Below are positions 27,208 to 36,840 of a stretch of DNA of 64,000 bases, one piece after another. The notes beneath the pieces were generated by a model that worked only from the letters and a program-made list of their open reading frames with translations, did no database searches and was not told the origin of the DNA. Each line of letters opens with the position of its first letter. The stretch's first letter is position 1. A program made the translations under genes and the position numbers. This DNA comes from Helicobacter sp. 'house sparrow 1' (lineage in GTDB: Bacteria; Campylobacterota; Campylobacteria; Campylobacterales; Helicobacteraceae). The stretch is taken from the NCBI RefSeq assembly GCF_900199585.1, contig NZ_FZQY01000008.1, positions 62,001 to 126,000 on the forward strand. The letters are read 5' to 3'.

Positions 27208-27243
27208 AAACTTTGAAAAGTTTTTACTATAATTTAGCGCTAA
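27208..27243 (+). promoter_or_regulatory. cdsA promoter with two inverted repeats
   Basis: A perfect TATAAT lies at 27228-27233. Directly upstream is AAACTTT-GA-AAAGTTT (27208-27223), an inverted repeat in the -35/-10 spacer, and directly downstream the palindrome TTAGCGCTAA (27234-27243) covers the expected start. Two repeats flanking the -10 suggest regulator binding. Confidence 0.5.
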
Positions 27244-27318
27244 CAAGCAAACTAGAGTTATAAGATACTCAGTACTATATAACTTTAAAAAAGTAAAAAT
27301 TATTTGAGGAATTGTGTG

Positions 27319-28119
27319 ATGAGTTTGAAGAGTATTTTTTCTTCTGATAAAAAGCGTTATATTACAGGGTTTGTTCTTGTTTTTATATTGATTTTATTAA
27401 TTTGGATTAACAACACCTATCTTATATGGGCTTTCATTGGCATACTTTATTTGCTTGGAGTCTCCGAAAGCCTACAGCTTTTTCAATGTCCTAAACATCC
27501 TCTTTTATTTATCATTTTTACACTAATTTGGATTGGCGCATTATTTAATTCAAGCCCCTTAGAATCTGGAATGTTCTTTTTAATGCTATCAGCAGGATTT
27601 CTAGCCTACAAACAATCATTTTCTCCAAAATTTTTATTACCCCTTATTTATCCTACACTGCCCTTTTTAACCCTCTATGCAACCTATCTTGACTTTGGCA
27701 TAGAGAGTCTTGTTTGGCTAATTACAACTATAGCAGTTTCTGATACCGCTGCTTATTTTGGTGGTAAGCTTTTTGGAAGAAACCCCTTGAGTCAAACATC
27801 TCCAAAAAAAACAATTGAAGGGGCTTTAATTGGAATATTTTTTGCCGTAGTTATAGGAAGCATTCTTGGTATTGGAATCTTTCATAAAGGCTTTCTTACT
27901 GCTTTTGTAATCAGTCTTATTGTAACTCTTAGTGGAATATTAGGAGATCTTTATGAAAGTCTTTTAAAAAGACAAGCTCAGCTTAAAGATAGTGGAAATA
28001 TCCTACCAGGTCATGGAGGGATATTAGATCGACTTGATGCAATCTTGTTTGGAGTGGTTGCAATGCATTTCTTGCTCCGCTTCTTCACAACCCATCAAGA
28101 AATTACTTTAGCATTCTAG
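27319..28119 (+). CDS. cdsA: Phosphatidate cytidylyltransferase
   Basis: A 266-residue polytopic membrane enzyme that makes CDP-diacylglycerol, the precursor of bacterial phospholipids. Six or more hydrophobic helices cover residues 15-200. The CDS signature is split: [30 protein letters not shown], and the metal-binding [20 protein letters not shown] followed by [12 protein letters not shown] of MSLKSIF was used. A TTG five codons upstream is in frame but lies inside the probable ribosome site (GAGGA). It abuts dxr with 1 bp, as in H. pylori. Confidence 0.95.
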   Translation: MSLKSIFSSDKKRYITGFVLVFILILLIWINNTYLIWAFIGILYLLGVSESLQLFQCPKHPLLFIIFTLIWIGALFNSSPLESGMFFLMLSAGFLAYKQSFSPKFLLPLIYPTLPFLTLYATYLDFGIESLVWLITTIAVSDTAAYFGGKLFGRNPLSQTSPKKTIEGALIGIFFAVVIGSILGIGIFHKGFLTAFVISLIVTLSGILGDLYESLLKRQAQLKDSGNILPGHGGILDRLDAILFGVVAMHFLLRFFTTHQEITLAF

Positions 28120-28120
28120 T

Positions 28121-29212
28121 ATGGTTTTACTTGGCAGTACTGGTTCTATAGGCATAAATACCCTAAAGATCGCAAGAAAATTTCATATACCTGTTGAGGT
28201 ATTGTGTGCTGGTAGAAATATTACTCTCTTAAATCAACAAATAAAAGAGTTTCAGCCAAAAATTGTTGTGATTGCAGACAAAGAAGACTACCACAAGCTT
28301 CATTATACAAATGCACGAGTATTATTTGGACAAGAAGGGATTGTAGAATCCATTAGAGAATCTAAGTCTCATCTTGTTGTAAATGCTCTTGTGGGTTTTA
28401 ATGGCTTATACCCTAGCTATGTTGCTATGGAATGCCAAAAAAAGCTAGCCTTAGCAAATAAAGAGAGTCTTGTATCTGGAGGATGGCTTTTTGAAAATTT
28501 TCCAATTGTACCTATAGATAGCGAACATTTTGGTATCTGGTATCTCATCAATAACCGACCCATTGAGCAAATTATTATTACCGCAAGTGGAGGTGCTTTT
28601 AGAGATTTAGAGATTGAAAAAATTAAGTCTCAAAAATCTCAACAAGCACTGCAACACCCAAATTGGAAAATGGGTAAAAAAATTACCATAGATTCTGCAA
28701 CAATGGCAAACAAACTTCTTGAGGTCTTGGAAGCCAAATGGATCTTTAACCACAACAATATTACAGCACTTATTGAAAGAACCTCTAGTGTTCACGCACT
28801 CTTAAATTTTAAAGATGGTTCTAGTACAGCACACTTTGCAAAGCCTGATATGCAATTACCAATTGCTTATGCATTAGATCCAATTCAAGCCAAGCAACAA
28901 GAAATCATCACCCCAATTTGTTTTGAAAAACTCAATTCTCTTGCTTTTGAAAAAATTGATACCCTAAGGTACCCCTTATGGATTTTAAAAGATGAGTTAT
29001 TAAAAAATCCTCATCTAGGCATTGTATTTAATGCTAGTAATGAGGTATTAGTAGAGCTTTTTTTGCAAGATAGGATTTGTTTTGGAGATATTGCAGATAA
29101 TATTTTTAGGGTTTTTGATACCTTTATTCAGCGTCCAAAAACCCATCTTATTGGAGAAATTGTTGAACTAGACAAAGAAGTGAGACTCTATACTCAAAAC
29201 TTAATAAAATGA
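28121..29212 (+). CDS. dxr: 1-deoxy-D-xylulose 5-phosphate reductoisomerase
   Basis: A 363-residue NADPH enzyme for the second step of the non-mevalonate isoprenoid pathway. It starts at the NADPH loop [17 protein letters not shown]. It has [11 protein letters not shown] (metal and substrate residues), [37 protein letters not shown] and [11 protein letters not shown]. The next-step partner ispE lies in the same window at 60 kb. Its stop overlaps the next gene by 4 bp. Confidence 0.96.
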   Translation: MVLLGSTGSIGINTLKIARKFHIPVEVLCAGRNITLLNQQIKEFQPKIVVIADKEDYHKLHYTNARVLFGQEGIVESIRESKSHLVVNALVGFNGLYPSYVAMECQKKLALANKESLVSGGWLFENFPIVPIDSEHFGIWYLINNRPIEQIIITASGGAFRDLEIEKIKSQKSQQALQHPNWKMGKKITIDSATMANKLLEVLEAKWIFNHNNITALIERTSSVHALLNFKDGSSTAHFAKPDMQLPIAYALDPIQAKQQEIITPICFEKLNSLAFEKIDTLRYPLWILKDELLKNPHLGIVFNASNEVLVELFLQDRICFGDIADNIFRVFDTFIQRPKTHLIGEIVELDKEVRLYTQNLIK

Positions 29213-30540
29213 AAACTTTTTCTTACTTTCTGTTTTTTCTTCCTTTTTATATTCTTGCAAATATGCAAGGCTTTGATGGAGAAATGATTAGTTATTCAAA
29301 ATTTGGCTTTAACCATCAAGCAATTAATACTTCTAATGGTGCTTATCCCACAGAAAGCTTTTCTGTCTTATATTCCTCTTTAGGGTATAAAAAACTTTTT
29401 TTAGAGCATCTAAGTTTTGGTGCAAGCTTTGCATTTGGGGGCATTGTCTTTGATTCTACAAAATCCCAAACTAAAGGCGGGCTTGCCTATAAGTATTTTG
29501 GATATTATTCAGGGTCTTTTGGTAATAAGAAAGCTACTCCTTATAACACGCAAAATTATTTTATTAAAGATTTGTATCTTGACTATAAAAATTCCTTTTT
29601 CCAATTGATTATTGGGAGATTTTTATTTACCCATACAGACTGGCTTACTGGAAGAAATGAGGGAATGGAACTTCATTTTTTTACCCAAATTAGTGATAGC
29701 TATTTTGCAATTAGTGAAAGAAGGTCCTCTTATGGAGGCAAATGGTTTAAAACCTATAAAATCTTAAACTCAAGCAAGATTCCAACTCTTGCAATGGGAA
29801 CATGTTTTAAAATAGACAGTTCTTCTTTGTTAAATCTCTATTTTCAGGCACAACCAAAGCTCTATTATGCTTCGGGCATACGAGTAACCTATGAAAAAGA
29901 TTTTAATCTAAAACATCTAAATTTAACTAGCAAAACAGATATTATAGGACTTTATGTTTATCACACCTCACAAGCTCGGCAAAAATACTCGAGTTATGAT
30001 GTAGGCGAAGATGCTATATTCGCCTTGATTGATGAAAAAAATCCAGACTTGCAAGGATATATAGGTAGAAAAGTTGGTAAAGGTGGTTTTTCTTTGGGTA
30101 TCAAACAAACCTTTAAAATCAAAGATTATGATCTTGGAATCCAGTTTTATGGAAACATTGGCAATCCAAATGAGTTCATAGGGCATTCTGGAAATCCTAT
30201 TGGTATTGATTTAAATGATAATAGTATTTATGACAGAGGCACAGCAGGAAATGCAATCTTTGATTCCAACTCCTTAAATAGCATCTTGTCTCTAAAAAAA
30301 AGCTTTAATGCCTGCACGATTAGATTAATTGAAAGATTTACAGTTTCAGATAGATCAGAAGAAGAAAATTTTTCCATCAACGCAAGCTATAAAATTAGAA
30401 AAAATACCTCAATAGGTATAAATTTAAGTGCATATTTTATTAAAACAAAAGTAGGACATAAAATCTATCAAAGTTATCTTTCAAAATCGCGATGGGATGA
30501 TAGAAGCTTTGCCTCCACCTACATCATCTATAAATTCTAA
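29209..30540 (+). CDS. Porin-like outer membrane protein (Helicobacter Hof-like)
   Basis: A 443-residue protein with a signal peptide (about 1-17, ending ILA) and an outer membrane barrel of alternating aromatic strands. It ends in ...STYIIYKF, a terminal Phe that is the usual BamA recognition signal. Size and pattern ([54 protein letters not shown]) fit the Hof/OprD-like porin group of Helicobacter. Substrate is unknown. It overlaps dxr by 4 bp, so it is expressed with cdsA-dxr. Confidence 0.65.
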   Translation: MKTFSYFLFFLPFYILANMQGFDGEMISYSKFGFNHQAINTSNGAYPTESFSVLYSSLGYKKLFLEHLSFGASFAFGGIVFDSTKSQTKGGLAYKYFGYYSGSFGNKKATPYNTQNYFIKDLYLDYKNSFFQLIIGRFLFTHTDWLTGRNEGMELHFFTQISDSYFAISERRSSYGGKWFKTYKILNSSKIPTLAMGTCFKIDSSSLLNLYFQAQPKLYYASGIRVTYEKDFNLKHLNLTSKTDIIGLYVYHTSQARQKYSSYDVGEDAIFALIDEKNPDLQGYIGRKVGKGGFSLGIKQTFKIKDYDLGIQFYGNIGNPNEFIGHSGNPIGIDLNDNSIYDRGTAGNAIFDSNSLNSILSLKKSFNACTIRLIERFTVSDRSEEENFSINASYKIRKNTSIGINLSAYFIKTKVGHKIYQSYLSKSRWDDRSFASTYIIYKF

Positions 30541-30741
30541 AAGCTCTCTAAAACAAATCTTTATAAACTACTCTAATTGCTTATTTTAATTTATGAGATT
30601 TTAAAATTTCATCATATTTCCCTCTACTTTTAAATCTAATCTTTAAAATCAGGGTTCTTTAGTAAAAAATTATAAAAATATAGCTTTAGCAAGTCCTGTA
30701 TTTCAAGTCTTTGTTATAAGAAACAATTGAAACTATAAGTA

Positions 30742-30769
30742 ATAAGTATAAATATATATTTATACTTAT
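30742..30769. repeat. Perfect 28-bp palindrome upstream of hrcA
   Basis: ATAAGTATAAATAT and its exact reverse complement abut with no spacer, centred at 30755/30756. It lies 20 bp upstream of the CIRCE-like element and about 85 bp before the likely hrcA transcription start. Symmetry and position suggest a dimeric regulator site, but no known box was matched. Confidence 0.6.
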
Positions 30770-30789
30770 AGACTAAAGTATGCTAAAAA

Positions 30790-30816
30790 TTAGCACTTTT
30801 TTTTATTAAATGCTAA
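30790..30816 (+). promoter_or_regulatory. CIRCE-like operator (HrcA binding site)
   Basis: TTAGCACTT-N9-AAATGCTAA matches the CIRCE layout TTAGCACTC-N9-GAGTGCTAA in spacing and in the outer six bases of each arm; the inner bases differ at two positions per arm. It sits over the -35 region of hrcA-grpE-dnaK, where HrcA would repress in the absence of heat stress. Confidence 0.72.
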
Positions 30817-30887
30817 TTTTATTTACTTTTTTTATGCAATAATACACACAGATTTACTTCAACCTCTTTGAAAGGAGCTAAAAAATC

Positions 30888-31679
30888 ATGGCTTATAACA
30901 AAGATGTATTTTTAGAGAAGGTGATTCAAGAATATTTAAAGCAGAGAGAACCCATTGGTTCAGAAACCTTAAAATCTACTTTAGAAATTAAAGTTTCATC
31001 TGCAACCATAAGAAATTATTTTAAAGTATTAATGAATGAGGGGGTCTTGGTTCAGCCTTATATTAGTGGAGGCAGAATTCCTACTCATTTTGCAATGAAA
31101 AATTATTGGAGGTCCAAGTTAAATTTTAAAAACTTGGTTTTAGAAGTCAAAACAGCAAAAGAAATCAAGGATGCTTGTGAAAAATTTCAAGTTTTTACTC
31201 TCATTCGCAAGAAACTAAACCAAAAATTTAAACAATTAATAAATCATCAAGATTTATTTTTGATCCTCTTATTTGAAGATGGTGAGATAGTAATCCCCTA
31301 TCAACAAAATTTTGAGAGGTTTTTAAGTGAGCTTATTGGATTAGATATTGATGAAATTAAAAATATTGCTTACCAAGTGATGGCTAATGAACTTTTTGAA
31401 AAAATTGATGCATTGCAAAGTCAGAAGGTATTGCATTTTGGACTTGAGCATTTGGATTTTTTAATACAAAACCCAACCTATCAACGCCTTTTCTTTGAAA
31501 TCTTAGAGGGCAAAACTTTTGATAAGTTATCAAATGGCGTTTATTTTGAACCTATCATGCCTGAAGGTTTCATTGGAATTATTCAAGATATTATTCACCA
31601 AGATGAAGATGCAAAGATGCTTTGTATTGGATCTTTGATGTGTGATTATCAAAGTTTTTATAAGCAAATAGCGGCTTAA
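30888..31679 (+). CDS. hrcA: Heat-inducible transcription repressor HrcA
   Basis: A 263-residue repressor of the heat-shock operon. The N-terminal winged helix is visible (residues 8-75: EYLKQREPIGSETLK, VSSATIRNYFKVLMNEG, GGRIPTHFAMKNYW). The core and C-terminal parts follow (FEQ region and YQRLFFEILEGK). It is shorter than the 340-residue Bacillus protein, as in other Helicobacter. GGAGC lies upstream of the start. By family knowledge it binds the CIRCE upstream of its own gene; in H. pylori HspR acts with it. Confidence 0.93.
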   Translation: MAYNKDVFLEKVIQEYLKQREPIGSETLKSTLEIKVSSATIRNYFKVLMNEGVLVQPYISGGRIPTHFAMKNYWRSKLNFKNLVLEVKTAKEIKDACEKFQVFTLIRKKLNQKFKQLINHQDLFLILLFEDGEIVIPYQQNFERFLSELIGLDIDEIKNIAYQVMANELFEKIDALQSQKVLHFGLEHLDFLIQNPTYQRLFFEILEGKTFDKLSNGVYFEPIMPEGFIGIIQDIIHQDEDAKMLCIGSLMCDYQSFYKQIAA

Positions 31680-31703
31680 TCTTATTTTTAGAAAGGAGAT
31701 TTA

Positions 31704-32213
31704 ATGGAAGAAGAAAAGCAAGAAGAAAATAAACAAGAAGAAACTTCTTTGGAAGAAGAAATAAAAACACAGGAGGAACAAAAAGAAGATTTTGAGCAAA
31801 AGTATAATGAACTTAAAAATGAGTATTTAAGGGTTTTTGCGGATTTTGAAAATACAAAAAAGAGACTAGAAAAAGACAAGTTTCAAGCTCTTGAGTATGC
31901 GTATGAAAGATTTGCAAAAGACCTGTTACCAGTTATTGATGCGCTGGATAATGCAAAGGAGGCTTCAAAAGAAAATCCTGCAATCCTAGAGGGCATTGTC
32001 CTTACTCTTGATAATCTTATAAAAACATTATCAAAGTATGGTATTGAAGAAATTGACACACAAGGAGATTTTGATCCAAACCTGCATGACTGTATTATGC
32101 AAGTTCCAAATCCAGACTTGGAAGATGGAAAAATTGCCCAAGTGATGCAAAAAGGATATAAGTACAAAGAAAGAACATTGCGCCCTTCTATGGTAGCAAT
32201 TGTAAAAAACTAA
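31704..32213 (+). CDS. grpE: Nucleotide exchange factor GrpE
   Basis: A 169-residue DnaK cochaperone that releases ADP. The first 35 residues are highly acidic and Glu/Lys-rich, then a long coiled coil ([22 protein letters not shown]). The C-terminal beta-wing follows ([41 protein letters not shown]). AAAGGAG lies upstream. It sits between hrcA and dnaK. Confidence 0.95.
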   Translation: MEEEKQEENKQEETSLEEEIKTQEEQKEDFEQKYNELKNEYLRVFADFENTKKRLEKDKFQALEYAYERFAKDLLPVIDALDNAKEASKENPAILEGIVLTLDNLIKTLSKYGIEEIDTQGDFDPNLHDCIMQVPNPDLEDGKIAQVMQKGYKYKERTLRPSMVAIVKN

Positions 32214-32239
32214 ATTAAACTTTAAGAAAGGAAGAAAAA

Positions 32240-34108
32240 ATGGGAAAAGTAATTGGTATTGATTTGGGAACAACAAACTCTGCAATGGCAGTATATGAAG
32301 GTAATGAGGCAAAAATTATCACAAATAAGGAAGGAAAAAACACTACTCCTTCGGTTGTGGCATTTACTGATAAAGGTGAAATATTAGTAGGTGAGCCTGC
32401 AAAAAGACAGGCAATCACAAACCCTCAAAAAACTATTTATTCAATTAAAAGAATTATGGGATTGATGTTTAATGAGGATAAGGCTAAAGAAGCTGAAAAA
32501 AGATTACCTTATAAAATTGTTGATAGAAATGGCGCTTGTGCAATTGAAATTGCTGATAAAACCTATACGCCTCAAGAGATTTCTGCAAAAATTCTTATGA
32601 AACTTAAAGAAGATGCAGAGAGTTATCTAGGAGAAAGTGTAACAGAAGCTGTCATCACAGTTCCTGCGTATTTTAATGATGCACAAAGAAAAGCTACAAA
32701 AGAAGCTGGAACAATTGCTGGACTTAATGTCCTTAGAATTATTAATGAACCTACTTCTGCAGCTTTATCCTATGGTCTTGATAAAAAAGAATCTGAAAAA
32801 ATTATGGTTTATGATCTAGGTGGTGGAACTTTTGATGTTACTGTATTAGAAACAGGAGATAATGTTGTAGAAGTTTTAGCTACTGGTGGGGATGCTTTCC
32901 TTGGTGGAGATGACTTTGATAATAGAATTATTGACTGGGCAGCAGAAGAATTTAAAAGCGAAACTGGCATTGATATTAAAGCTGATGTAATGGCTCTTCA
33001 AAGATTAAAAGATGCAGCAGAAAATGCAAAAAAAGAACTCTCAAGTGCTCAAGAGACAGAGATTAATTTGCCATTTATCACAGCAGATGCAAGCGGTCCA
33101 AAACACCTAGTAAAAAAACTTACAAGAGCAAAGTTTGAGAATCTTATTGATGATTTAATTGAACAAACAATCAGCAAGATTGATTTTGTTATCAAAGATG
33201 CTGGTCTTAGCAAAAGTGATATTTCTGAAGTTGTAATGGTTGGTGGTTCTACAAGAATCCCAAAAGCTCAAGAAAGAGTAAGGGAATTTATTGGAAAAGA
33301 GCTTAACAAGTCTGTTAACCCTGATGAAGTTGTAGCAATTGGTGCAGCAATTCAAGGTGGTGTTTTAAAAGGTGATGTTAAAGATGTTTTATTGCTTGAT
33401 GTAACTCCTTTAAGTCTTGGTATTGAAACACTTGGTGGTGTGATGACAAAAGTGATTGATAGAGGAACTACAATTCCGGCTAAGAAAACTCAAACTTTCT
33501 CTACAGCAGAAGATAATCAACCAGCTGTTTCAATCTCTGTTTTACAAGGTGAAAGAGAAATGGCAAAGGACAATAAATCTCTAGGTAGATTTGATCTTCA
33601 AGGTATCCCACCTGCACCAAGAGGCGTACCTCAAATTGAAGTGACCTTTGATATTGATGCAAATGGTATCCTAACTGTTAGTGCAAAGGATAAAACTAGT
33701 GGAAAATCTCAAGAAATTAAAATCAGTGGTTCAAGTGGCCTAAGTGATAGCGAAATTGAAAAAATGGTAAAAGATGCGGAATTACACAAAGAAGAAGATG
33801 CTAAAAGAAAAGCTACAATAGAATCAAGAAACTTGGCAGACAATCTTGTATATCAGACTCAAAAAATGTTAGATGAATCTAAAGATAAGATTTCTAGTGA
33901 TGAAGCACAAAAGATTCAAGCTGCAATTGATGAACTCAAAGAGGTCTTAAAAGATGATAATGCTAGCAAAGAGCAAATTGATGAAAAAATGAAAAAGTTA
34001 TCAGAAGTAGCTCAAAATCTTGCACAGAGTGCTCAAGCAAATACAAATACACAATCAAACTCTAGTGCCAAGAAAGATGATGATGTAATTGATGCAGAAG
34101 TAGAATAA
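32240..34108 (+). CDS. dnaK: Chaperone DnaK (Hsp70)
   Basis: A 622-residue ATP-dependent chaperone. The nucleotide-binding domain has [31 protein letters not shown] and [14 protein letters not shown]; the linker [12 protein letters not shown] and substrate domain follow. The acidic C-terminal end [10 protein letters not shown] is the typical DnaK tail. AGGAAG precedes the start. Last gene of the hrcA operon. Confidence 0.98.
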   Translation: MGKVIGIDLGTTNSAMAVYEGNEAKIITNKEGKNTTPSVVAFTDKGEILVGEPAKRQAITNPQKTIYSIKRIMGLMFNEDKAKEAEKRLPYKIVDRNGACAIEIADKTYTPQEISAKILMKLKEDAESYLGESVTEAVITVPAYFNDAQRKATKEAGTIAGLNVLRIINEPTSAALSYGLDKKESEKIMVYDLGGGTFDVTVLETGDNVVEVLATGGDAFLGGDDFDNRIIDWAAEEFKSETGIDIKADVMALQRLKDAAENAKKELSSAQETEINLPFITADASGPKHLVKKLTRAKFENLIDDLIEQTISKIDFVIKDAGLSKSDISEVVMVGGSTRIPKAQERVREFIGKELNKSVNPDEVVAIGAAIQGGVLKGDVKDVLLLDVTPLSLGIETLGGVMTKVIDRGTTIPAKKTQTFSTAEDNQPAVSISVLQGEREMAKDNKSLGRFDLQGIPPAPRGVPQIEVTFDIDANGILTVSAKDKTSGKSQEIKISGSSGLSDSEIEKMVKDAELHKEEDAKRKATIESRNLADNLVYQTQKMLDESKDKISSDEAQKIQAAIDELKEVLKDDNASKEQIDEKMKKLSEVAQNLAQSAQANTNTQSNSSAKKDDDVIDAEVE

Positions 34109-34144
34109 AATACCTCAATAGATTCTATTTTTGATAAAAACTAG

Positions 34145-34179
34145 TATAATCCCCTGATAAAAACTACTTTCAGGGGATT
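34145..34179 (+). promoter_or_regulatory. -10 box with overlapping 10-bp inverted repeat
   Basis: TATAAT at 34145-34150 is followed by AATCCCCTGA (34148-34157) and its exact complement TCAGGGGATT (34170-34179) with a 12-nt loop. The right arm contains the AGGGGA ribosome site of the following small ORF. The left arm overlaps the -10, so it could be an operator; in read-through RNA it would be a hairpin hiding the ribosome site. Confidence 0.45.
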
Positions 34180-34182
34180 GTC

Positions 34183-34278
34183 TTGCTAAAACAATTTTTA
34201 CTCATTGCAAGGATGCTTTGGGGTAAAGGAATTGGAGATTTTATAGAATCTATAAAAATATTAAAATCTAAAAGATGA
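34183..34278 (+). CDS. Possible small ORF (31 residues) leading the wbp operon
   Basis: TTG start with AGGGGA six nt upstream, encoding MLKQFLLIARMLWGKG... and ending ...LKSKR, with TGA overlapping the wbpI ATG (ATGA). The peptide is basic and alternates hydrophobic and polar residues, so it could form an amphipathic helix. No family recognised. It could be a leader peptide, a remnant, or chance; no longer frame is open upstream. Confidence 0.35.
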   Translation: MLKQFLLIARMLWGKGIGDFIESIKILKSKR

Positions 34279-35327
34279 AGATTCTAACAATTTTAGGTGC
34301 TAGACCCCAATTTATCAAAGCAGCTCCCCTAAGTCTTGCTTTTAAAAACAATGATATTCAAGAAGTGATTGTACATACAGGGCAACATTATGATTTTTTA
34401 ATGAGTGATGTATTTTTTAATACCCTAAAACTACCAACGCCCAGTTATAAACTTCACAGCGGATCAAAATCCCATGCTCAAATGACCGCAAATATTTTAG
34501 TTAATGTAGAAAAAATTTTATTACAAGAAAAGCCTGACTTTACTCTTGTATACGGAGATACAAATTCTACTCTAGCTGGGGCATTAGCTAGTAGTAAGCT
34601 CAATATTCCAATCATTCATGTAGAATCTGGGCTTAGAAGTTTTGACCACTCAATGCCCGAAGAAATCAATCGTATTATTACTGACAAAATATCAAAACTA
34701 TTATTTTGTCCCACAAACAACGCAGTAAAAAATCTAAAAAATGAAGGTTTTAAAGCACCTCAATATATGATTCAAAATGTGGGAGATATTATGTTAGATT
34801 CAAGCAAACTCTTTGTTTCTTATGCCAAAAAGCCCAACTTTTCTTTACAAGAAAGATTTGCTCTATGTACATTACACAGAGCACAAAACACAGATACTCC
34901 AGAAATTTTAGATCAAATTTTAGATGCAATTCACACCATCTCTAAAAAAATTCAAATCATCTTTCCTATACATCCTAGACTAAAGAGAAATCTCTACCCA
35001 TCCTCATATCCTGGTATTACTTTTTGTGATCCTCTCAACTACTTTGAAATGATTTGGTTATTGCAAAACACTCAACTTGTATTCACAGATTCTGGAGGAT
35101 TGCAAAAGGAGTCTTATTTTTTTAAAAAACCCTGTATAGTTTTGAGAGAAACTAGTGAATGGATAGAGCTTATAAAATATCAATATAATTTCTTGGTGGG
35201 TAGTAATAAAGAAAAAATTCTTGCAACTTTTGATAATATTTCACAATCTTTTAAAAAATCCTATAAAAATTTTTATGGTGATGGGGATAGTGCACAAAAA
35301 ATTATCCAAACACTAAAGGCTTTATAA
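34275..35327 (+). CDS. wbpI: UDP-sugar 2-epimerase, WecB/WbpI family
   Basis: A 350-residue non-hydrolysing UDP-HexNAc 2-epimerase. Motifs: ILGARPQFIKAAPL, VHTGQHYDFLMSD, VYGDTNSTLAGALA, HVESGLRSFDHSMPEEINR, FPIHPRLKR and TDSGGLQKESYF. Sequence alone could mean WecB (UDP-GlcNAc to UDP-ManNAc). The four following genes supply every other step to UDP-2,3-diacetamido-glucuronate, so the WbpI role is inferred: the final step to the mannuronate. ATG overlaps the stop of the small ORF. Confidence 0.85.
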   Translation: MKILTILGARPQFIKAAPLSLAFKNNDIQEVIVHTGQHYDFLMSDVFFNTLKLPTPSYKLHSGSKSHAQMTANILVNVEKILLQEKPDFTLVYGDTNSTLAGALASSKLNIPIIHVESGLRSFDHSMPEEINRIITDKISKLLFCPTNNAVKNLKNEGFKAPQYMIQNVGDIMLDSSKLFVSYAKKPNFSLQERFALCTLHRAQNTDTPEILDQILDAIHTISKKIQIIFPIHPRLKRNLYPSSYPGITFCDPLNYFEMIWLLQNTQLVFTDSGGLQKESYFFKKPCIVLRETSEWIELIKYQYNFLVGSNKEKILATFDNISQSFKKSYKNFYGDGDSAQKIIQTLKAL

Positions 35328-36268
35328 TGAAAAATTTCGCAATTATTGGAGTTGGTGGCTATGTAGCTCCTAAACATTTACAAGCAATCAAAGAAACAAA
35401 CAATACTCTTCTTTGTGCTCTAGATCCAAAAGATTCTGTGGGGATTTTAGACTCTTATTTTCCACAAACCCATTTTTTTACAGAATTTGAGAGATTTGAC
35501 CGACATATCAGTAAATTAGAATCCAAAAACATTCCTATTGATTATATAAGTATATGCTCCCCAAACTACTTGCATGATAGCCATATACGCTTTGCACTGA
35601 AAAACAATGCAAATGCAATCTGTGAAAAACCTCTTGTATTAAACCCTTGGAACATAGATACCCTAATAGATTTAGAAAAGAAAAATCAAAAAAGGGTTTA
35701 TAATATCTTACAACTAAGATTGCACCCAAGCATCATTAGTTTAAAACAAAAAATTCAAGAAGAACTACAAGCTACACCAAAAAAGCGATATAAACTGCAA
35801 CTAACCTACATTACTTCTAGAGGAAATTGGTATTTTACCTCATGGAAGGGAGATGTTGCCAAAAGTGGTGGAATTGCAACAAATATTGGGGTACATTTTT
35901 TTGATATGTTGCAATATATCTTTGGCGAAGTAAAAGAATCTAAAGTCAAACTTCATACAAAAGACACTGCTAGCGGGGTCTTGGAACTAGAAAATGCCGA
36001 TGTCTGCTGGTTCCTATCCATTAATGCCAATTACCTTCCAGATCAAAAAAATCGTACCTATAGATCGATTATCCTCGAAGATGAAGAAATTGAATTTAGC
36101 AAAGGTTTTGAAGAACTTCATATAAAAAGCTATAAAAATATTTTGGAAGGCAAAGGGTTTGGATTAGAAGATGTACGTCCTTGTATTGAGATGATTTATC
36201 AAATAAGAAATGCTCCCACCACACCACTTAGTGGCGACTATCATCCATTTTGTAAAAAAGTTTGTTAA
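35327..36268 (+). CDS. wbpB: UDP-GlcNAc-uronate 3-dehydrogenase, WbpB-like
   Basis: A 313-residue Gfo/Idh/MocA oxidoreductase. The NAD loop is AIIGVGGYVAPKHL. The conserved EKP of the catalytic region appears in AICEKPLVLNP, then GRG-like RGNWYFTSWKGD and the GGIATNIGVHFFDML segment. By analogy with P. aeruginosa WbpB it oxidises C3 of UDP-GlcNAc-uronate; related enzymes recycle NADH with 2-oxoglutarate. It overlaps wbpI by 1 bp and wbpD by 1 bp (TAATG). Confidence 0.85.
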   Translation: MKNFAIIGVGGYVAPKHLQAIKETNNTLLCALDPKDSVGILDSYFPQTHFFTEFERFDRHISKLESKNIPIDYISICSPNYLHDSHIRFALKNNANAICEKPLVLNPWNIDTLIDLEKKNQKRVYNILQLRLHPSIISLKQKIQEELQATPKKRYKLQLTYITSRGNWYFTSWKGDVAKSGGIATNIGVHFFDMLQYIFGEVKESKVKLHTKDTASGVLELENADVCWFLSINANYLPDQKNRTYRSIILEDEEIEFSKGFEELHIKSYKNILEGKGFGLEDVRPCIEMIYQIRNAPTTPLSGDYHPFCKKVC

Positions 36269-36840
36269 TGGAATATTTCATCCACTCCACAAGTATTATA
36301 GATGCTGATGTAAAAATAGGTAAAAACACTAAAATTTGGCATTTTTGTCATATTTTGAAAAATAGCATAATAGGAGAATCTTGTTCTTTTGGTCAAAATT
36401 GTGTAATTGGTCCAAATGTAAAGATTGGAAGAGGATGCAAGGTGCAGAATAATGTAAGTATTTACGAAGGTGTTGAATGTGAAGAAGATGTATTTATAGG
36501 CCCTTCTGTTGTTTTTAGCAATGTAATTAACCCTCGATCTTTTATTGTCCGGAAAGAAGAATTTAAAAAAACTTTATTAAAAAAAGGTTGTTCTATTGGC
36601 GCAAATGCAACTATTGTGTGTGGCAATACTATCGGAAAATATGCATTAATTGGGGCAGGATCTGTTGTTACAAAAGATGTAAAAGATTATGCCCTTATGG
36701 TAGGCAATCCTGCTAGAATAATTGGATGGGTAGATAAAAGTGGCAATAAACTTATATTTAATAAACAAAAAGCTTATAGCAAAGATGAAAAATGCTTTTA
36801 CTATTTAAAAAATAATAGGGTAATTTGTGAAAATGATTGA
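36268..36840 (+). CDS. wbpD: UDP-3-amino-GlcNAc-uronate N-acetyltransferase, WbpD-like
   Basis: A 190-residue left-handed beta-helix acyltransferase. Hexapeptide repeats run from about residue 10 to 145 (DADVKIGKNTKIWHF, CSFGQNCVIGPNVKIGRGC, KVQNNVSIYEGVECEEDVFI, CSIGANATIVCGNTIGKYAL, IGAGSVVTKDVKDYALMVGN). ATG was placed at the TAATG overlap with wbpB. Order next to WbpB and WbpE suggests the N3-acetylation step. Confidence 0.88.
   Translation: MEYFIHSTSIIDADVKIGKNTKIWHFCHILKNSIIGESCSFGQNCVIGPNVKIGRGCKVQNNVSIYEGVECEEDVFIGPSVVFSNVINPRSFIVRKEEFKKTLLKKGCSIGANATIVCGNTIGKYALIGAGSVVTKDVKDYALMVGNPARIIGWVDKSGNKLIFNKQKAYSKDEKCFYYLKNNRVICEND

Larger units (their letters stand above)
30541..30887. other. 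Intergenic region upstream of hrcA
   Basis: About 347 bp without a gene, very AT-rich. The proximal part holds a 28-bp perfect palindrome and a CIRCE-like operator (listed separately); the -10 is probably AATAAT near 30838-30843. The distal part shows only a short direct repeat CAAGTC at 30690 and 30704. No terminator with a U-tract was seen after the porin gene. Confidence 0.4.

Noticed and set aside
30541-30741. HspR (HAIR) operator at hrcA
   Set aside because: I looked for ACTTGAG/CTCAAGT-like arms and found only short CAAGTC direct repeats, which do not fit an inverted HAIR site.
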